From GCA-2708415 sp964353185 (GTDB lineage: Bacteria > Pseudomonadota > Alphaproteobacteria > Micavibrionales > Micavibrionaceae): a stretch of DNA of 64,000 nt. This document shows, piece by piece, positions 8,709 to 18,646 of this stretch (within the stretch, counting starts at the first letter, position 1; the number at the start of each line of letters is the position of its first letter). The stretch lies in contig CAYGUV010000008.1 in the NCBI GenBank assembly GCA_964353185.1, positions 1-64,000 of the forward strand. The letters are read 5' to 3'. Position numbers and translations under genes: made by a program. The notes under the pieces are model-generated. The model made no database searches and was not told where the DNA came from. It saw only the letters and a program-made list of their open reading frames with translations.

Positions 8709-9350
8709 ATGTCTGCATTATCATCAAAAACGGTATTTATGATCTCTGCATTCGCCTTTTACCTATTTGCATTTTTTACACTGTTTAGCGCCGTGATGGT
8801 TATTACCGCGCGTAATCCTGTGAATTCTGTGTTGTTTTTAATCCTAAGCTTTTTTAATGCGGCGGGTCTTTTTGTTTTATTGGGCGCGGAATTTATCGCG
8901 ATGATTTTGGTCATTGTGTATGTTGGCGCGGTGGCGGTTTTATTCTTATTCGTTGTAATGATGTTGGATATAAGCTTTAGCGATTTGCGCAAAGGGGCGA
9001 TGAAATATATCCCAATGGGGTTATTAGCGGGCGGTATTTTATTAGCCGAATTGGTCACAATTTTTGTGGGGTGGAAATTCTCACAATCTGCGGAAAGTAA
9101 CGCCGCATCGCCCATTCCAAATCCAGAACAGTTGACCAATACCGAAGCATTGGGTCAGGTTTTATATACGGATTACATTTTTGCGTTTCAAACCGCGGGA
9201 TTAATATTACTGGTGGCCATGATTGGCGCGATTGTTTTGACCCATCGCCGCCGCCCAGGGGTTCGTCGCCAGATTGTGTCAAAACAACAAGCCAGAACAC
9301 AGGCCGAGTCGATGGAAATGCAAAAAGTAACACCAGGGACGGGGATTTAA
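8709..9350 (+). CDS. nuoJ: NADH-quinone oxidoreductase subunit J
   Basis: A membrane subunit of complex I (213 residues) with five predicted helices, including the conserved AEFIAMILVIVYVGAVAVLFLFVVMML region that contains a pi-bulge helix in known structures. I chose ATG 8709 (MSALSSKTVF) over an in-frame GTG at 8697 because the conserved part begins just after it; the true start is uncertain by four codons. nuoK begins two bases after the stop. Confidence 0.95.
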   Translation: MSALSSKTVFMISAFAFYLFAFFTLFSAVMVITARNPVNSVLFLILSFFNAAGLFVLLGAEFIAMILVIVYVGAVAVLFLFVVMMLDISFSDLRKGAMKYIPMGLLAGGILLAELVTIFVGWKFSQSAESNAASPIPNPEQLTNTEALGQVLYTDYIFAFQTAGLILLVAMIGAIVLTHRRRPGVRRQIVSKQQARTQAESMEMQKVTPGTGI

Positions 9351-9351
9351 C

Positions 9352-9675
9352 ATGTTCGAAGCGGGATTAGATATTGGATTATCGCATTACCTGATTTTGG
9401 CGGGTATGATTTTTACGATTGGTGTGTTTGGCATTTTCCTAAACCGTAAGAACGTCATTGTTATTTTGATGAGCATCGAATTGATGTTATTGGCGGTAAA
9501 TATAAATTTTGTAGCCTTTTCAACCTATTTAAATGATTTAACGGGGCAGGTCTTTAGCCTGTTTATCTTAACCGTTGCAGCCGCCGAAGCGGCGATTGGT
9601 CTGGCAATTTTGGTTGTGTTTTTTAGAACCAAAGGGTCGATTGCGGTTGAAGATATTTCGAGTATGAAGGGGTAG
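9352..9675 (+). CDS. nuoK: NADH-quinone oxidoreductase subunit K
   Basis: A 107-residue, three-helix antiporter-like subunit of complex I. Conserved membrane glutamates are seen in SIELMLLAVNINF and VAAAEAAIGLAI; these belong to the proton-translocating E-channel. Length and position between nuoJ and nuoL are as expected. Confidence 0.97.
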   Translation: MFEAGLDIGLSHYLILAGMIFTIGVFGIFLNRKNVIVILMSIELMLLAVNINFVAFSTYLNDLTGQVFSLFILTVAAAEAAIGLAILVVFFRTKGSIAVEDISSMKG

Positions 9676-9680
9676 ATATA

Positions 9681-11753
9681 ATGATTGAATATATCGCTAT
9701 ATTTGGCCCGTTGGTTGGTTTTTTGATGGCTTTTCTTTTTGGGAAAAGCATGGGTGATAAAGGCGCGCAAATAGTAACCTGTACGGGTGTGATTGCCGCA
9801 GCGATTTGCTCTTGTATTTTATTTGTTCAAGTTGGGTATGGCGACCAAGTGCATACCGTTAATTTGATGACGTGGATATCGTCTGGCGCGATGGAGGTGA
9901 ACTGGGCGTTACGCTTTGACACTTTATCCGTTGTTATGATGGCGGTTGTGACCATTGTGTCCTCATGCGTGCATGTTTATTCGATTGGGTATATGAGCCA
10001 TGATGCGCATAAGGCGCGTTTTATGGCGTATTTAAGTTTGTTTACTTTTGCGATGTTGATGTTGGTGACATCGGATAATCTGGTGCAGCTTTTCTTTGGT
10101 TGGGAAGGGGTTGGTGTGGCCTCATACCTTTTGATCGGGTTTTGGAATCATAAGGCAAGCGCGAATGCGGCGTCGATAAAGGCATTCTTGGTCAACCGTG
10201 TTGGTGACTTTGGCTTGGCGCTTGGGATATTTGCGACATTTATGGTGTTTGGGACGGTGCAGTTTGATGAAATTTTTGATCAAGCCGCGGGGCTTGCCGA
10301 TGCGACAATGAATTTTGTTGGATATGATTTAAATGCGATGACTGTAATCTGTCTGCTCTTATTCATGGGGGCGATGGGTAAGTCGGCGCAATTGGGTTTG
10401 CATACATGGCTGCCTGATGCGATGGAGGGGCCAACACCTGTTTCTGCGCTTATCCATGCGGCGACGATGGTGACCGCAGGGGTTTTCCTAGTGGCGCGTA
10501 TGTCGCCTGTATTTGAATTTGCGCCAACGGCGTTGATGGTTGTGACAGTTGTTGGCGGCATGACCGCGTTTGTCGCCGCGACGATTGGGATGACTCAATT
10601 TGATATTAAGCGTGTGATTGCGTATTCAACCATGTCTCAATTGGGGTATATGTTTTTTGCGCTTGGCGTGTCTGCTTATGGGGCGGCGATATTCCACCTG
10701 ATGACGCATGCGTTTTTTAAGGCGTTATTGTTCCTTTGTGCGGGGTCGGTTATTCATGCGATGTCGGATGAGCAAGATATGCGTAAGATGGGCGGTATTT
10801 GGAAGAAAATTCCGATGACTTATGCGCTTATGTGGATTGGATCTTTGGCCTTGGCAGGTGTGCCATGGTTCGCGGGATATTATTCAAAAGATTTGATTTT
10901 AGAATCTGCGTTTGCGGACCATACGTGGTTTGGTGATTTTGCCTTTTGGATGGGGATTGCGGCGGCATTAATGACCGCATTTTATTCGGCGCGTTTATTG
11001 TTCATGACGTTCCATGGAAAACCACGTGCATCAAAGCAAGTGATGGATCATATCCATGAATCACCGCCCGTTATGTTGACGCCGCTTATTATTTTGGCGG
11101 CTGGGGCGTTGTTTTCTGGGGCTTTCTTTTATAATGCCTTTGCTGGTGGTGGTCATCACGGGGAAGAAAACGTTGTGGCGCATGAAACGGGTCATGGGGA
11201 CGATGTGGATGGTCTTGTGGATCATTCAGTGGATAAAGTGCATGAAGCGGCCGTTGATGCGGAACATCATGATGAAGAGTTTGGGCGCAAAGAATTTTGG
11301 AAGAACTCTCTATTTGTTTTGCCTGAAAATGATACGGTTGAAATGGCGCATAGCGTCCCGTATTGGGTGAAGAAATTGCCCATTATCATGGGCGCATTTG
11401 GTTTATTATTAGGGGCAATTTTATATACAAAATTAGTAGGATGGCCAGCAAAGCTTAGTCGTTGGTTTAAGCCACTGTATATTTTGTTTTTTAGAAAATG
11501 GTTCTTTGACGAGCTTTATCATAAGACATTGATTGCCCCATCATTGGCGTTAGGACGATTATTTTGGCGTGGTGATAAAAAATTCGTTGATGGATTAGGG
11601 CCTGATGGTTTTGCCAAAACATCGATGGGTGTGAATGGCTTATTAAGTCGTTTCCAAACAGGATTTATATTTCAATATGCGTTTGTCATGATTGTTGGAT
11701 TGATCGGTTTGATTACATATTTCTTTGTAAAATCAATGATGGGTGAGGGGTAG
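9681..11753 (+). CDS. nuoL: NADH-quinone oxidoreductase subunit L
   Basis: A 690-residue proton-pumping antiporter-like subunit at the far end of the membrane arm. The conserved FFGWEGVGVASYLLIGFW, the LHTWLPDAMEGPTPVSALIHAATMVTAG helix and the C-terminal lateral helix region are present. A His/Asp/Glu-rich hydrophilic insert (roughly residues 490-540, GGHHGEENVVAHETGHGDD) lies before the lateral helix and is longer than in many relatives. The stop precedes nuoM by four bases. Confidence 0.97.
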   Translation: MIEYIAIFGPLVGFLMAFLFGKSMGDKGAQIVTCTGVIAAAICSCILFVQVGYGDQVHTVNLMTWISSGAMEVNWALRFDTLSVVMMAVVTIVSSCVHVYSIGYMSHDAHKARFMAYLSLFTFAMLMLVTSDNLVQLFFGWEGVGVASYLLIGFWNHKASANAASIKAFLVNRVGDFGLALGIFATFMVFGTVQFDEIFDQAAGLADATMNFVGYDLNAMTVICLLLFMGAMGKSAQLGLHTWLPDAMEGPTPVSALIHAATMVTAGVFLVARMSPVFEFAPTALMVVTVVGGMTAFVAATIGMTQFDIKRVIAYSTMSQLGYMFFALGVSAYGAAIFHLMTHAFFKALLFLCAGSVIHAMSDEQDMRKMGGIWKKIPMTYALMWIGSLALAGVPWFAGYYSKDLILESAFADHTWFGDFAFWMGIAAALMTAFYSARLLFMTFHGKPRASKQVMDHIHESPPVMLTPLIILAAGALFSGAFFYNAFAGGGHHGEENVVAHETGHGDDVDGLVDHSVDKVHEAAVDAEHHDEEFGRKEFWKNSLFVLPENDTVEMAHSVPYWVKKLPIIMGAFGLLLGAILYTKLVGWPAKLSRWFKPLYILFFRKWFFDELYHKTLIAPSLALGRLFWRGDKKFVDGLGPDGFAKTSMGVNGLLSRFQTGFIFQYAFVMIVGLIGLITYFFVKSMMGEG

Positions 11754-11757
11754 TATT

Positions 11758-13320
11758 ATGACCGAATTTCCAATCCTTTCTTTATTGACTTTTATCCCGC
11801 TTGTCGGTGTGTTGTTCATCTTATTGATCCGTGGTGATCAAGCCATGGTGGAAAAAAACTCAAAGCATGTTGCGCTATTTGTGACGGGGGTGAACTTCGT
11901 CTTATCGTTATTCATGTTGAGTATGTTTGATAAAAACTCACCTGATTTTCAAATGGTTGAAAAATTTGAGTGGTTTAGCGCGCTCAATATTTCTTACACA
12001 ATGGGAATTGATGGTATTTCGTTATTTTTCGTGATGCTCTCAACCTTATTAACGCCCATTTGTATTTTGGCGAGTTGGAATTCAATCAAAACCCGTATAC
12101 GTGAATATATGGTAGCGTTTCTGATTTTGGAAACTATGATGATTGGGACGTTTGTCGCGCTTGATGCGTTCTTGTTCTATATCTTCTTTGAAGCGGTGCT
12201 CATCCCGATGTTTATTATCATTGGTGTTTGGGGCGGGGCGGAGCGGATTTATGCATCGTTTAAATTCTTCCTTTATACTTTGCTAGGGTCTGTGTTGATG
12301 CTGCTTGCGCTTTTATATCTATATATGGAAGTGGGATCGAGCGATATTGAGACATTGATAAATAACCCTGTGGCACGATCCGCACAGATGTGGCTGTTCA
12401 TTGCGTTTTTTGCCAGTTTTGCGGTGAAAATGCCGATGTGGCCTGTACATACATGGTTGCCCGATGCGCACGTTCAAGCGCCAACTGCGGGGTCTGTTAT
12501 TTTGGCGGGTGTATTGTTGAAAATGGGTGGCTATGGATTTTTAAGATTTTCATTACCGATGTTACCAGAAGCCAGCATGCATTTTGCACCAGTTGTATTT
12601 TGGATGTCCGTTGTAGCGATCATCTATACCTCGCTTGTCGCGCTTGTACAAAGTGATATGAAGAAATTAATTGCGTATTCATCCGTTGCGCATATGGGGT
12701 TTGTGACCCTTGGGATTTTTACGGCCACCACGCAAGGGATTGAAGGAGGCGTCTTTCAAATGATTTCTCATGGGATAATCTCTGCCGCGCTTTTCTTATG
12801 CGTTGGGGTTGTTTATGACCGGCTACATACGCGTGAAATGGGGCGTTATGGCGGGTTGGTCAAGAACATGCCTAAATATGCGACAATTTTTATGATCTTG
12901 ATGTTGGGGTCTGTTGGATTGCCAGGAACATCAGGATTTGTGGGTGAGTTTCTATCGCTTATGGGCGCGTTTCAGGTCAATACGACGGTGGCATTATTTG
13001 CCACAACGGGGGTTGTTTTGGGCGCGGCGTATATGTTGGTTTTATACCGCGCGGTCATTTTTGGGGAGCAGAAAAATGAAGACGCCGCAGCCATGAAAGA
13101 TTTAACCAAGCTTGAATATAGTTATCTGGTGCCGTTGGTTTTGATGGTTTTGTGGCTTGGGATTGCGCCATCATTTGTAATGGAACGAATTGCCCCATCA
13201 ATTGATAAATTAATTACGCATGTTGAGACACAAAATGCAAAAGCATTAGAAGGTGAACAGAGGCTTTCAGGTCTTTTGAATGATGTGTCAAATAATTTCG
13301 AAGGTGATGTGAATGAATAG
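11758..13320 (+). CDS. nuoM: NADH-quinone oxidoreductase subunit M
   Basis: A 520-residue antiporter-like proton channel of complex I. It carries the FYIFFEAVLIPMFIIIGVWG helix with the essential Glu, and the VHTWLPDAHVQAPTAGSVILAG helix with the key Lys nearby. I start at ATG 11758, which has a GAGGGG ribosome site about seven bases upstream, instead of the in-frame GTG at 11743. The end overlaps nuoN by eight bases. Confidence 0.97.
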   Translation: MTEFPILSLLTFIPLVGVLFILLIRGDQAMVEKNSKHVALFVTGVNFVLSLFMLSMFDKNSPDFQMVEKFEWFSALNISYTMGIDGISLFFVMLSTLLTPICILASWNSIKTRIREYMVAFLILETMMIGTFVALDAFLFYIFFEAVLIPMFIIIGVWGGAERIYASFKFFLYTLLGSVLMLLALLYLYMEVGSSDIETLINNPVARSAQMWLFIAFFASFAVKMPMWPVHTWLPDAHVQAPTAGSVILAGVLLKMGGYGFLRFSLPMLPEASMHFAPVVFWMSVVAIIYTSLVALVQSDMKKLIAYSSVAHMGFVTLGIFTATTQGIEGGVFQMISHGIISAALFLCVGVVYDRLHTREMGRYGGLVKNMPKYATIFMILMLGSVGLPGTSGFVGEFLSLMGAFQVNTTVALFATTGVVLGAAYMLVLYRAVIFGEQKNEDAAAMKDLTKLEYSYLVPLVLMVLWLGIAPSFVMERIAPSIDKLITHVETQNAKALEGEQRLSGLLNDVSNNFEGDVNE

Positions 13321-14767
13321 TATAACCTTTTATGAATTGGCGCCTATGTGGCCCGAGCTTTTCTTAGCTTTGGGTGGTTTGGCTGTTCTTATTTTAGGGG
13401 TTTTGCAAAAACAAATAAATGCAACGCGTATTATCAATTTGTCAGTCATTGGTTTATTTGTTCTTACATTTATGATTTTAATCTCTCAACCATATGATAT
13501 TTTTCATACGTCAATTTTGGGCGGGATGTTTGTTCAAAATGAATTTACTGTTTTTATCAAAATCTTGATTATCTTTGGCATTATTGCCTCACTCGCGCTT
13601 GCCCCGCAATATCTGGAAGAATCGCAGATGGCGCGATTTGAATATCCTATTTTGGTTTTGTTTGCTGGGCTTGGTATGATGATTATGGTCTCTGCGAGTG
13701 ACATGCTATCGCTTTATATGGGGTTAGAATTGCAATCTTTAAGCCTTTATGTTTTGGCGGCCATTCGTCGTAATCATTTAAAATCCGCAGAATCGGGGAT
13801 GAAATATTTTATTCTGGGCGCGATATCATCGGGAATGTTGTTGTTCGGTATTTCGATGATTTACGGATTTACAGGCACAACCAATTTTGAATTAATTGCC
13901 ACAACCTTATCCCAAGAATTAAGTCTGGGCGCGGTCATTGGATTTGTATTTGTGCTCAGTGCACTTGCCTTTAAAATATCAGCAGTGCCATTTCACATGT
14001 GGACCCCTGATGTATATGAAGGCGCGCCGACAAGTGTGACGGCATTCTTTGCGATTGTCCCGAAAATTGCGGCCATGGGCTTAATCATTCATTTATTATT
14101 TATTCCATTTTCCGCGTTGAGCGACCAATGGTTTCAAATGATTTGGTTGTTGTCTGTTGCATCTATGATAGTAGGGGCGTTCGCAGGTCTAAAGCAGAAT
14201 AATATTAAACGGTTAATCGCCTATAGCTCCATCGGGAATATTGGTTACGCGTTGATTGGTATTGCCGCAGGCGGAGAGGCGGGTATTGCCGCAGTCTTAG
14301 TTTATTTGGCCATTTATATGGTCATGACAGCGGGAACGTTTGGCATTATTTTATGCATGCGACGCAATGAATTAAGCACAGATAACATTTCTGATTTGGC
14401 GGGATTATCAACCAATCATCCTTGGCTTGCGTATCCTTTGGCTATATTGATGTTTTCGATGAGTGGTATTCCGCCAATGGCTGGTTTCTTTGGTAAATTA
14501 ATTGTGTTTCAATCTGCTATACAATCGGGTCTTTATGTTTTGGCGGTTTTGGGTGTGTTAACTTCTGTTGTGGCGGCCTATTACTATCTTAAAATTATCA
14601 AAGTGATGTTCTTTGACGATGCGATGGATAGATTTGATACAGATAATATTGAATGGCCGCGTAAGGCCGTTGTTGCGGTTTCTATTGCGGTTGTTATGTT
14701 GTTTATATTATTTCCTTCTTATCTAATTGAAATTTCACAAAGTGCAGCTTCTGGGCTGTTTCATTAG
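13313..14767 (+). CDS. nuoN: NADH-quinone oxidoreductase subunit N
   Basis: A 484-residue antiporter-like subunit adjacent to NuoK in the membrane arm. The LYMGLELQSLSLYVLAAIRR helix and the FHMWTPDVYEGAPTSVTAFFA helix identify it. It is the last complex I gene; birA follows after 11 bases, an arrangement common in alphaproteobacteria, so the two may share a transcript. Confidence 0.97.
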   Translation: MNSITFYELAPMWPELFLALGGLAVLILGVLQKQINATRIINLSVIGLFVLTFMILISQPYDIFHTSILGGMFVQNEFTVFIKILIIFGIIASLALAPQYLEESQMARFEYPILVLFAGLGMMIMVSASDMLSLYMGLELQSLSLYVLAAIRRNHLKSAESGMKYFILGAISSGMLLFGISMIYGFTGTTNFELIATTLSQELSLGAVIGFVFVLSALAFKISAVPFHMWTPDVYEGAPTSVTAFFAIVPKIAAMGLIIHLLFIPFSALSDQWFQMIWLLSVASMIVGAFAGLKQNNIKRLIAYSSIGNIGYALIGIAAGGEAGIAAVLVYLAIYMVMTAGTFGIILCMRRNELSTDNISDLAGLSTNHPWLAYPLAILMFSMSGIPPMAGFFGKLIVFQSAIQSGLYVLAVLGVLTSVVAAYYYLKIIKVMFFDDAMDRFDTDNIEWPRKAVVAVSIAVVMLFILFPSYLIEISQSAASGLFH

Positions 14768-14778
14768 GTTGGATTATC

Positions 14779-15510
14779 ATGCCTATTGAATGGCAAATAC
14801 AGCAGTACCAACAAACATCTTCCACGCAGGATTTAGCGCATCAGGCGGCAAACGATGGCGCGTCCGAAGGTGCATTGTTCCAAGCGTTAAAGCAAAGCGC
14901 GGGACGCGGGCGCCATGGTAATAAATGGAGTGCGCCGCTTGGCAATTTATATTTCTCATTTGTTTTAAAACCCGATTACGCATTGGATAAAGCGGGGCAG
15001 GTGTCTTTTGTTGTGGCGTGTGCCTTGGCGCGTGCTTTAGAAGAGTATATTGATATTAAAAAACATGATCTGAAGTTGAAATGGCCAAATGATGTTTTGG
15101 TTGATGGACTTAAAATGTCGGGCATATTGTTAGAGACAAACATCATTGATAATAAGCTTGATAGTTTGATTGTTGGTATAGGCGTCAACATATTTAACAA
15201 GCCTGATTTGGCCGCGTGTTTAAATGATGTATCGCAAGAGCCTGTTTATGTGAACAAGGTTCGAGACCAGATATTGCATGAATTTAATGTTTTTTATACG
15301 TTGTGGCAGGTAAAAGGGTTTGAAGCGATACAGAAATTTTGGGAAGAGCGTGCCTACGGCATTGGTCAAGAGATGACCGCGCGTTTGCCTAAAGAAAAAT
15401 TTAAGGGCACGTTTAAAGGAATCACGAACGAAGGCTGTTTGATTTTAAACGAAAGCAATGGGAATGAGCGTATTATTACGGCGGCGGATGTTCATTTTGG
15501 AGGGTCTTAA
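14779..15510 (+). CDS. birA: Biotin--[acetyl-CoA-carboxylase] ligase
   Basis: A 243-residue biotin protein ligase that makes biotinyl-AMP and attaches biotin to the carboxyl carrier protein. The ATP/biotin loop SAGRGRHGNKW, then KWPNDV, KMSGILLE and the small C-terminal SH3-like domain (about residues 195-243) are present. There is no N-terminal winged-helix domain, so it is a group I, non-repressor enzyme. It abuts coaX (no intergenic base). Confidence 0.95.
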   Translation: MPIEWQIQQYQQTSSTQDLAHQAANDGASEGALFQALKQSAGRGRHGNKWSAPLGNLYFSFVLKPDYALDKAGQVSFVVACALARALEEYIDIKKHDLKLKWPNDVLVDGLKMSGILLETNIIDNKLDSLIVGIGVNIFNKPDLAACLNDVSQEPVYVNKVRDQILHEFNVFYTLWQVKGFEAIQKFWEERAYGIGQEMTARLPKEKFKGTFKGITNEGCLILNESNGNERIITAADVHFGGS

Positions 15511-16242
15511 ATGCTTTTAACTATTGATATAGGCAACACGAATATTGTTTTTGCGGTATATGATGGAAGCAAGCAAATTCAAAAATGGCGACATGAAACA
15601 AATGCACCAGTAGTTGAAGGGTTGGATTCGTGTCAAAGTGATATTCAAAATATAATCGTTAGCTCAGTCGTGCCATCAAAAAATGATGAATTAACAGTGG
15701 CTTGTGAAAATAAGTTTAATTTGATTCCTAAATTTGTCAGCGCCGAAAATGTTGGTATCAAAATCGATTTAGATGACTCTAAACAGGCTGGAGCGGACAG
15801 ATTGGTCAATGCAGTGGCGGTGTTGGCGGAATATGATAAACCCGCGATTATTGTTGATTTTGGTACTGCAACCACATTTGATGTTATCAATACCGACGGT
15901 CATTATGCCGGTGGTGTCATTGCGCCTGGTATTAATTTATCGCTTAAGGCTTTGGGGGATGCGGCGGCGCAGTTGCCGCAATTAAAGATTGAAAAGCCAC
16001 CCCAAGTGATTGGACGCAATACCATCGATGCGATGCAATCAGGGGTTTATTGGGGGTATATAGGTTTAATTGAAGGGACGATTAAGCGTATTCAAAATGA
16101 GTTGGGGGTTGAATGTATGATTATTGCCACAGGCGGTCTTGCCCCTTTATTTGCCGATGGAACATCATTGATTGAAAAGATAGACCCTGACTTAACGTTA
16201 AAAGGCTTGGTGCATATTCATAAAGCCTCTATAAAAGACTAA
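15511..16242 (+). CDS. coaX: Type III pantothenate kinase
   Basis: CoaX phosphorylates pantothenate in the first step of coenzyme A synthesis. The ASKHA-fold phosphate-1 motif DIGNTNIVFAVYDG is at the N-terminus, GADRLVNAVA and DFGTATTFDVI in the centre, and GGVIAPGINLS follows. At 243 residues it is slightly shorter than the usual 255-260. It lies in the conserved birA-coaX-rnj order. Confidence 0.94.
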   Translation: MLLTIDIGNTNIVFAVYDGSKQIQKWRHETNAPVVEGLDSCQSDIQNIIVSSVVPSKNDELTVACENKFNLIPKFVSAENVGIKIDLDDSKQAGADRLVNAVAVLAEYDKPAIIVDFGTATTFDVINTDGHYAGGVIAPGINLSLKALGDAAAQLPQLKIEKPPQVIGRNTIDAMQSGVYWGYIGLIEGTIKRIQNELGVECMIIATGGLAPLFADGTSLIEKIDPDLTLKGLVHIHKASIKD

Positions 16243-16260
16243 ATTTAAATAGAATTGAGT

Positions 16261-17928
16261 ATGATGACTTTAAATCCTGATGAACTTGTATTTATTCCGC
16301 TTGGCGGGGCCGAACAATTTGGCGCGAACCTGAATGTTTATGGGTATCAAGATAAGTTGCTTGTCGTTGATATGGGCATTGGTTTCGCCGATGAGTATTA
16401 TCCGGGGATTGATATTTTATTGCCTGACCCAACATATCTGGAAGACAATAAAAATAAAATCACCGGTATGATAATAACGCATGCGCATGAAGACCATATT
16501 GGCGGCGTCGCGCATTTATGGCCGCGTATTAAATGCCCAATTTATTGTACAGAATTCACAGCCGAAATTTTGAAAGCCAAATTAAAAGAAAATCCAGACT
16601 GTAAGGGCGCGCGTATTCGTGTGGTTAAGCAAAAGGACCCTGTCAAAATGGGCCCCTTCACAACGACATTCTTGCCTGTATCGCATTCCGTTCCCGATAG
16701 CTCCGCCCTTGTGATTGAAACAGATTTGGGGCGCGTGGTTCATAGTGGGGACTGGAATTTGGATCCTGCGCCTGTTTTAGGGCATAAAACAGAAGAAGCG
16801 ACATTTAGAGCGGTCGGTGACAAAGGTGTTCTTGCCTATGTTGGAGATTCTACGAATGCGGGGGTCGATGGTTTTTCAGGATCAGAAAGCGATGTTGAAA
16901 AGGGTTTGGCCGAAGTTTTTAAAAGCTGTAAAAAGCGGATAGTCGTGACGATGTTTGCGTCAAACATTGGCCGCGTAAGGTCAATTTGTAAGGCGGCGGA
17001 AGCGAATGATCGTAGTGTTGCAGTATTGGGAAGGTCGCTCCACCGTATGATTGGCGCGGCACGCCAATGTGGATATTTGAATGATATTCGTGATTTTGTG
17101 GAAGAAAAAGATATTGATGTTATCCCGCGTGAAAACTTGGTTGTGATTGCAACGGGAAGCCAAGGGGAAGCGCGCGCACAAATAGCACGCATTGCCCGTG
17201 GCGATCAAAGAAACGTCAAATTAGTGTCAGGTGACACGGTCATCTTTTCTGCACGCCCCATCCCCGGGAATGAAAAAGAAATCAATTTCGTTCAAAACCG
17301 TCTAGTGGCGGCGCATATAAATATAATCAATCCGCGGGATACAAAGCACGTTATCCATGTGTCGGGTCATCCCGCGCGCGATGAAATAAAATTAATGTAT
17401 GATTGGTTGCGCCCAGAAATTGTTGTGCCTGTTCATGGGGAAAAAGTGATGATTGAAGACCAAGCAGAATTGGCACGTCAATCACAAATCAGACATACGG
17501 TTGTGCCAAACAATGGATCAGTTATCCGATTGGCCCCAGGCACACCAGAAATTATTGATCATGTGCATAGTGATTTATTGGCCGTTGAACCTGGCCGTAT
17601 CATTAGCGCAAGCCATGTTGCCATTTCGGAACGTCGGAAGTTGCAACATACGGGCATGTTGCATGCATCAATAGTGGTGGATGAAGCGGGTACATTAATT
17701 GCAGATCCACAAATTTCTCATTCAGGGTTATTGGATGACAATGATGAAGAAGACCAAGAATTTATCGAAGATTTAAAAGATGAAATTCATGATATGGTGA
17801 AGGGATTAAAGCGTAAAAATTTACCCGAAGACGTCATGGCAGAAAAAATACGCATTGCCCTTCGTAAGGATATATATGAAGTTTTACGCATTAAAACCAA
17901 AGTGACGGTTCATTTAACAAAGGTTTAG
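16261..17928 (+). CDS. rnj: Ribonuclease J
   Basis: A metallo-beta-lactamase/beta-CASP ribonuclease with endonuclease and 5'-exonuclease activity in RNA processing. The metal motif THAHEDHIGG is near residues 72-81, followed by the later metal-ligand HSVPDS and HSGDWNLDP. The beta-CASP part holds FASNIGRV and GSQGEARA, then the closing HVSGHPAR and PVHGE. The length of 555 residues is typical. I chose ATG 16261 over a TTG at 16255; ATG 16264 is also possible. Confidence 0.95.
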   Translation: MMTLNPDELVFIPLGGAEQFGANLNVYGYQDKLLVVDMGIGFADEYYPGIDILLPDPTYLEDNKNKITGMIITHAHEDHIGGVAHLWPRIKCPIYCTEFTAEILKAKLKENPDCKGARIRVVKQKDPVKMGPFTTTFLPVSHSVPDSSALVIETDLGRVVHSGDWNLDPAPVLGHKTEEATFRAVGDKGVLAYVGDSTNAGVDGFSGSESDVEKGLAEVFKSCKKRIVVTMFASNIGRVRSICKAAEANDRSVAVLGRSLHRMIGAARQCGYLNDIRDFVEEKDIDVIPRENLVVIATGSQGEARAQIARIARGDQRNVKLVSGDTVIFSARPIPGNEKEINFVQNRLVAAHINIINPRDTKHVIHVSGHPARDEIKLMYDWLRPEIVVPVHGEKVMIEDQAELARQSQIRHTVVPNNGSVIRLAPGTPEIIDHVHSDLLAVEPGRIISASHVAISERRKLQHTGMLHASIVVDEAGTLIADPQISHSGLLDDNDEEDQEFIEDLKDEIHDMVKGLKRKNLPEDVMAEKIRIALRKDIYEVLRIKTKVTVHLTKV

Positions 17929-17930
17929 GT

Positions 17931-18380
17931 ATGTTTGAAATTTCTAAATTCAAAAAAAGTGATGCAGAGCAGTGGAAGGTATTATGGGCCGGTTATCAAG
18001 AAGATGAAAATTTATCCGATGAAGAGGTTCTTCGGCAAGTAAATACAAATTGGCCGCGGATATTACATGATGATAAATGCCATTCATCTGTTTTGAGGCA
18101 TGAAGAGACAGGGCATGTCGTTGGTTTTGCCCTTTTTGAAGTACAGTGGGTGCGTGATGATGAGCGTGATAAATGTTATTTATCTGACCTTTATGTTATG
18201 CCAAAATATCAAGGCAAGGGCGGTGGCAGAATGTTAATTAATTCTGTTGTGGATTTTGCAAGGAATAATAACCTTAAGCAGCTATATTGGATTACGCGGC
18301 CTTCAAATAAACAAGCGCAGAAATTATATAATAGTTATGGTGATTCAGAAACATGGTTAAAATATAAAGTTAGAATATGA
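17931..18380 (+). CDS. GNAT-family N-acetyltransferase
   Basis: A 149-residue single-domain acetyltransferase. The acetyl-CoA pyrophosphate loop is seen in LYVMPKYQGKGGGRMLINSV, preceded by beta-strand 4 with CYLSDLYV and followed by LYWITRPSNKQAQKLYNSYG (motif B). The substrate is not predictable. It starts two bases after rnj and its stop overlaps the next ATG, so it is in the rnj transcript. Confidence 0.88.
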   Translation: MFEISKFKKSDAEQWKVLWAGYQEDENLSDEEVLRQVNTNWPRILHDDKCHSSVLRHEETGHVVGFALFEVQWVRDDERDKCYLSDLYVMPKYQGKGGGRMLINSVVDFARNNNLKQLYWITRPSNKQAQKLYNSYGDSETWLKYKVRI

Positions 18381-18646
18381 ATATTTTTACATCAATTATT
18401 GTTTTTCTTCTCGTGTTTTGGACGACGCTTTTTATTGTTTTGCCGTGGGGAAACCGCAGGCCGGATGAGCATGAGGTAGGGCATACCGCCAGCTCACCTT
18501 TCAATCCGCGTCTTCAACAAAAATTCCTTATTACATTTGGCGTTAGTTTTGTGATTTGGGCGATTATTGCGATTCTTATTCATATTGAAGTGATAGATTT
18601 TTACGAAATCTCTCGTGAGATGTTTGCAGAGGATGATATACGATGA
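18377..18646 (+). CDS. DUF1467-family inner-membrane protein
   Basis: An 89-residue protein with two membrane helices (about residues 5-23 and 50-71) flanking a loop LPWGNRRPDEHEVGH, which is diagnostic of DUF1467. The family is widespread in alphaproteobacteria, commonly next to rnj and proS, and has no known function. It overlaps both neighbours by four bases, indicating translational coupling. Confidence 0.85.
   Translation: MNIFTSIIVFLLVFWTTLFIVLPWGNRRPDEHEVGHTASSPFNPRLQQKFLITFGVSFVIWAIIAILIHIEVIDFYEISREMFAEDDIR

Noticed and set aside
16836..17192. 118-residue minus-strand frame inside the RNase J gene
   Set aside because: Antisense to conserved beta-CASP motifs; no independent support.
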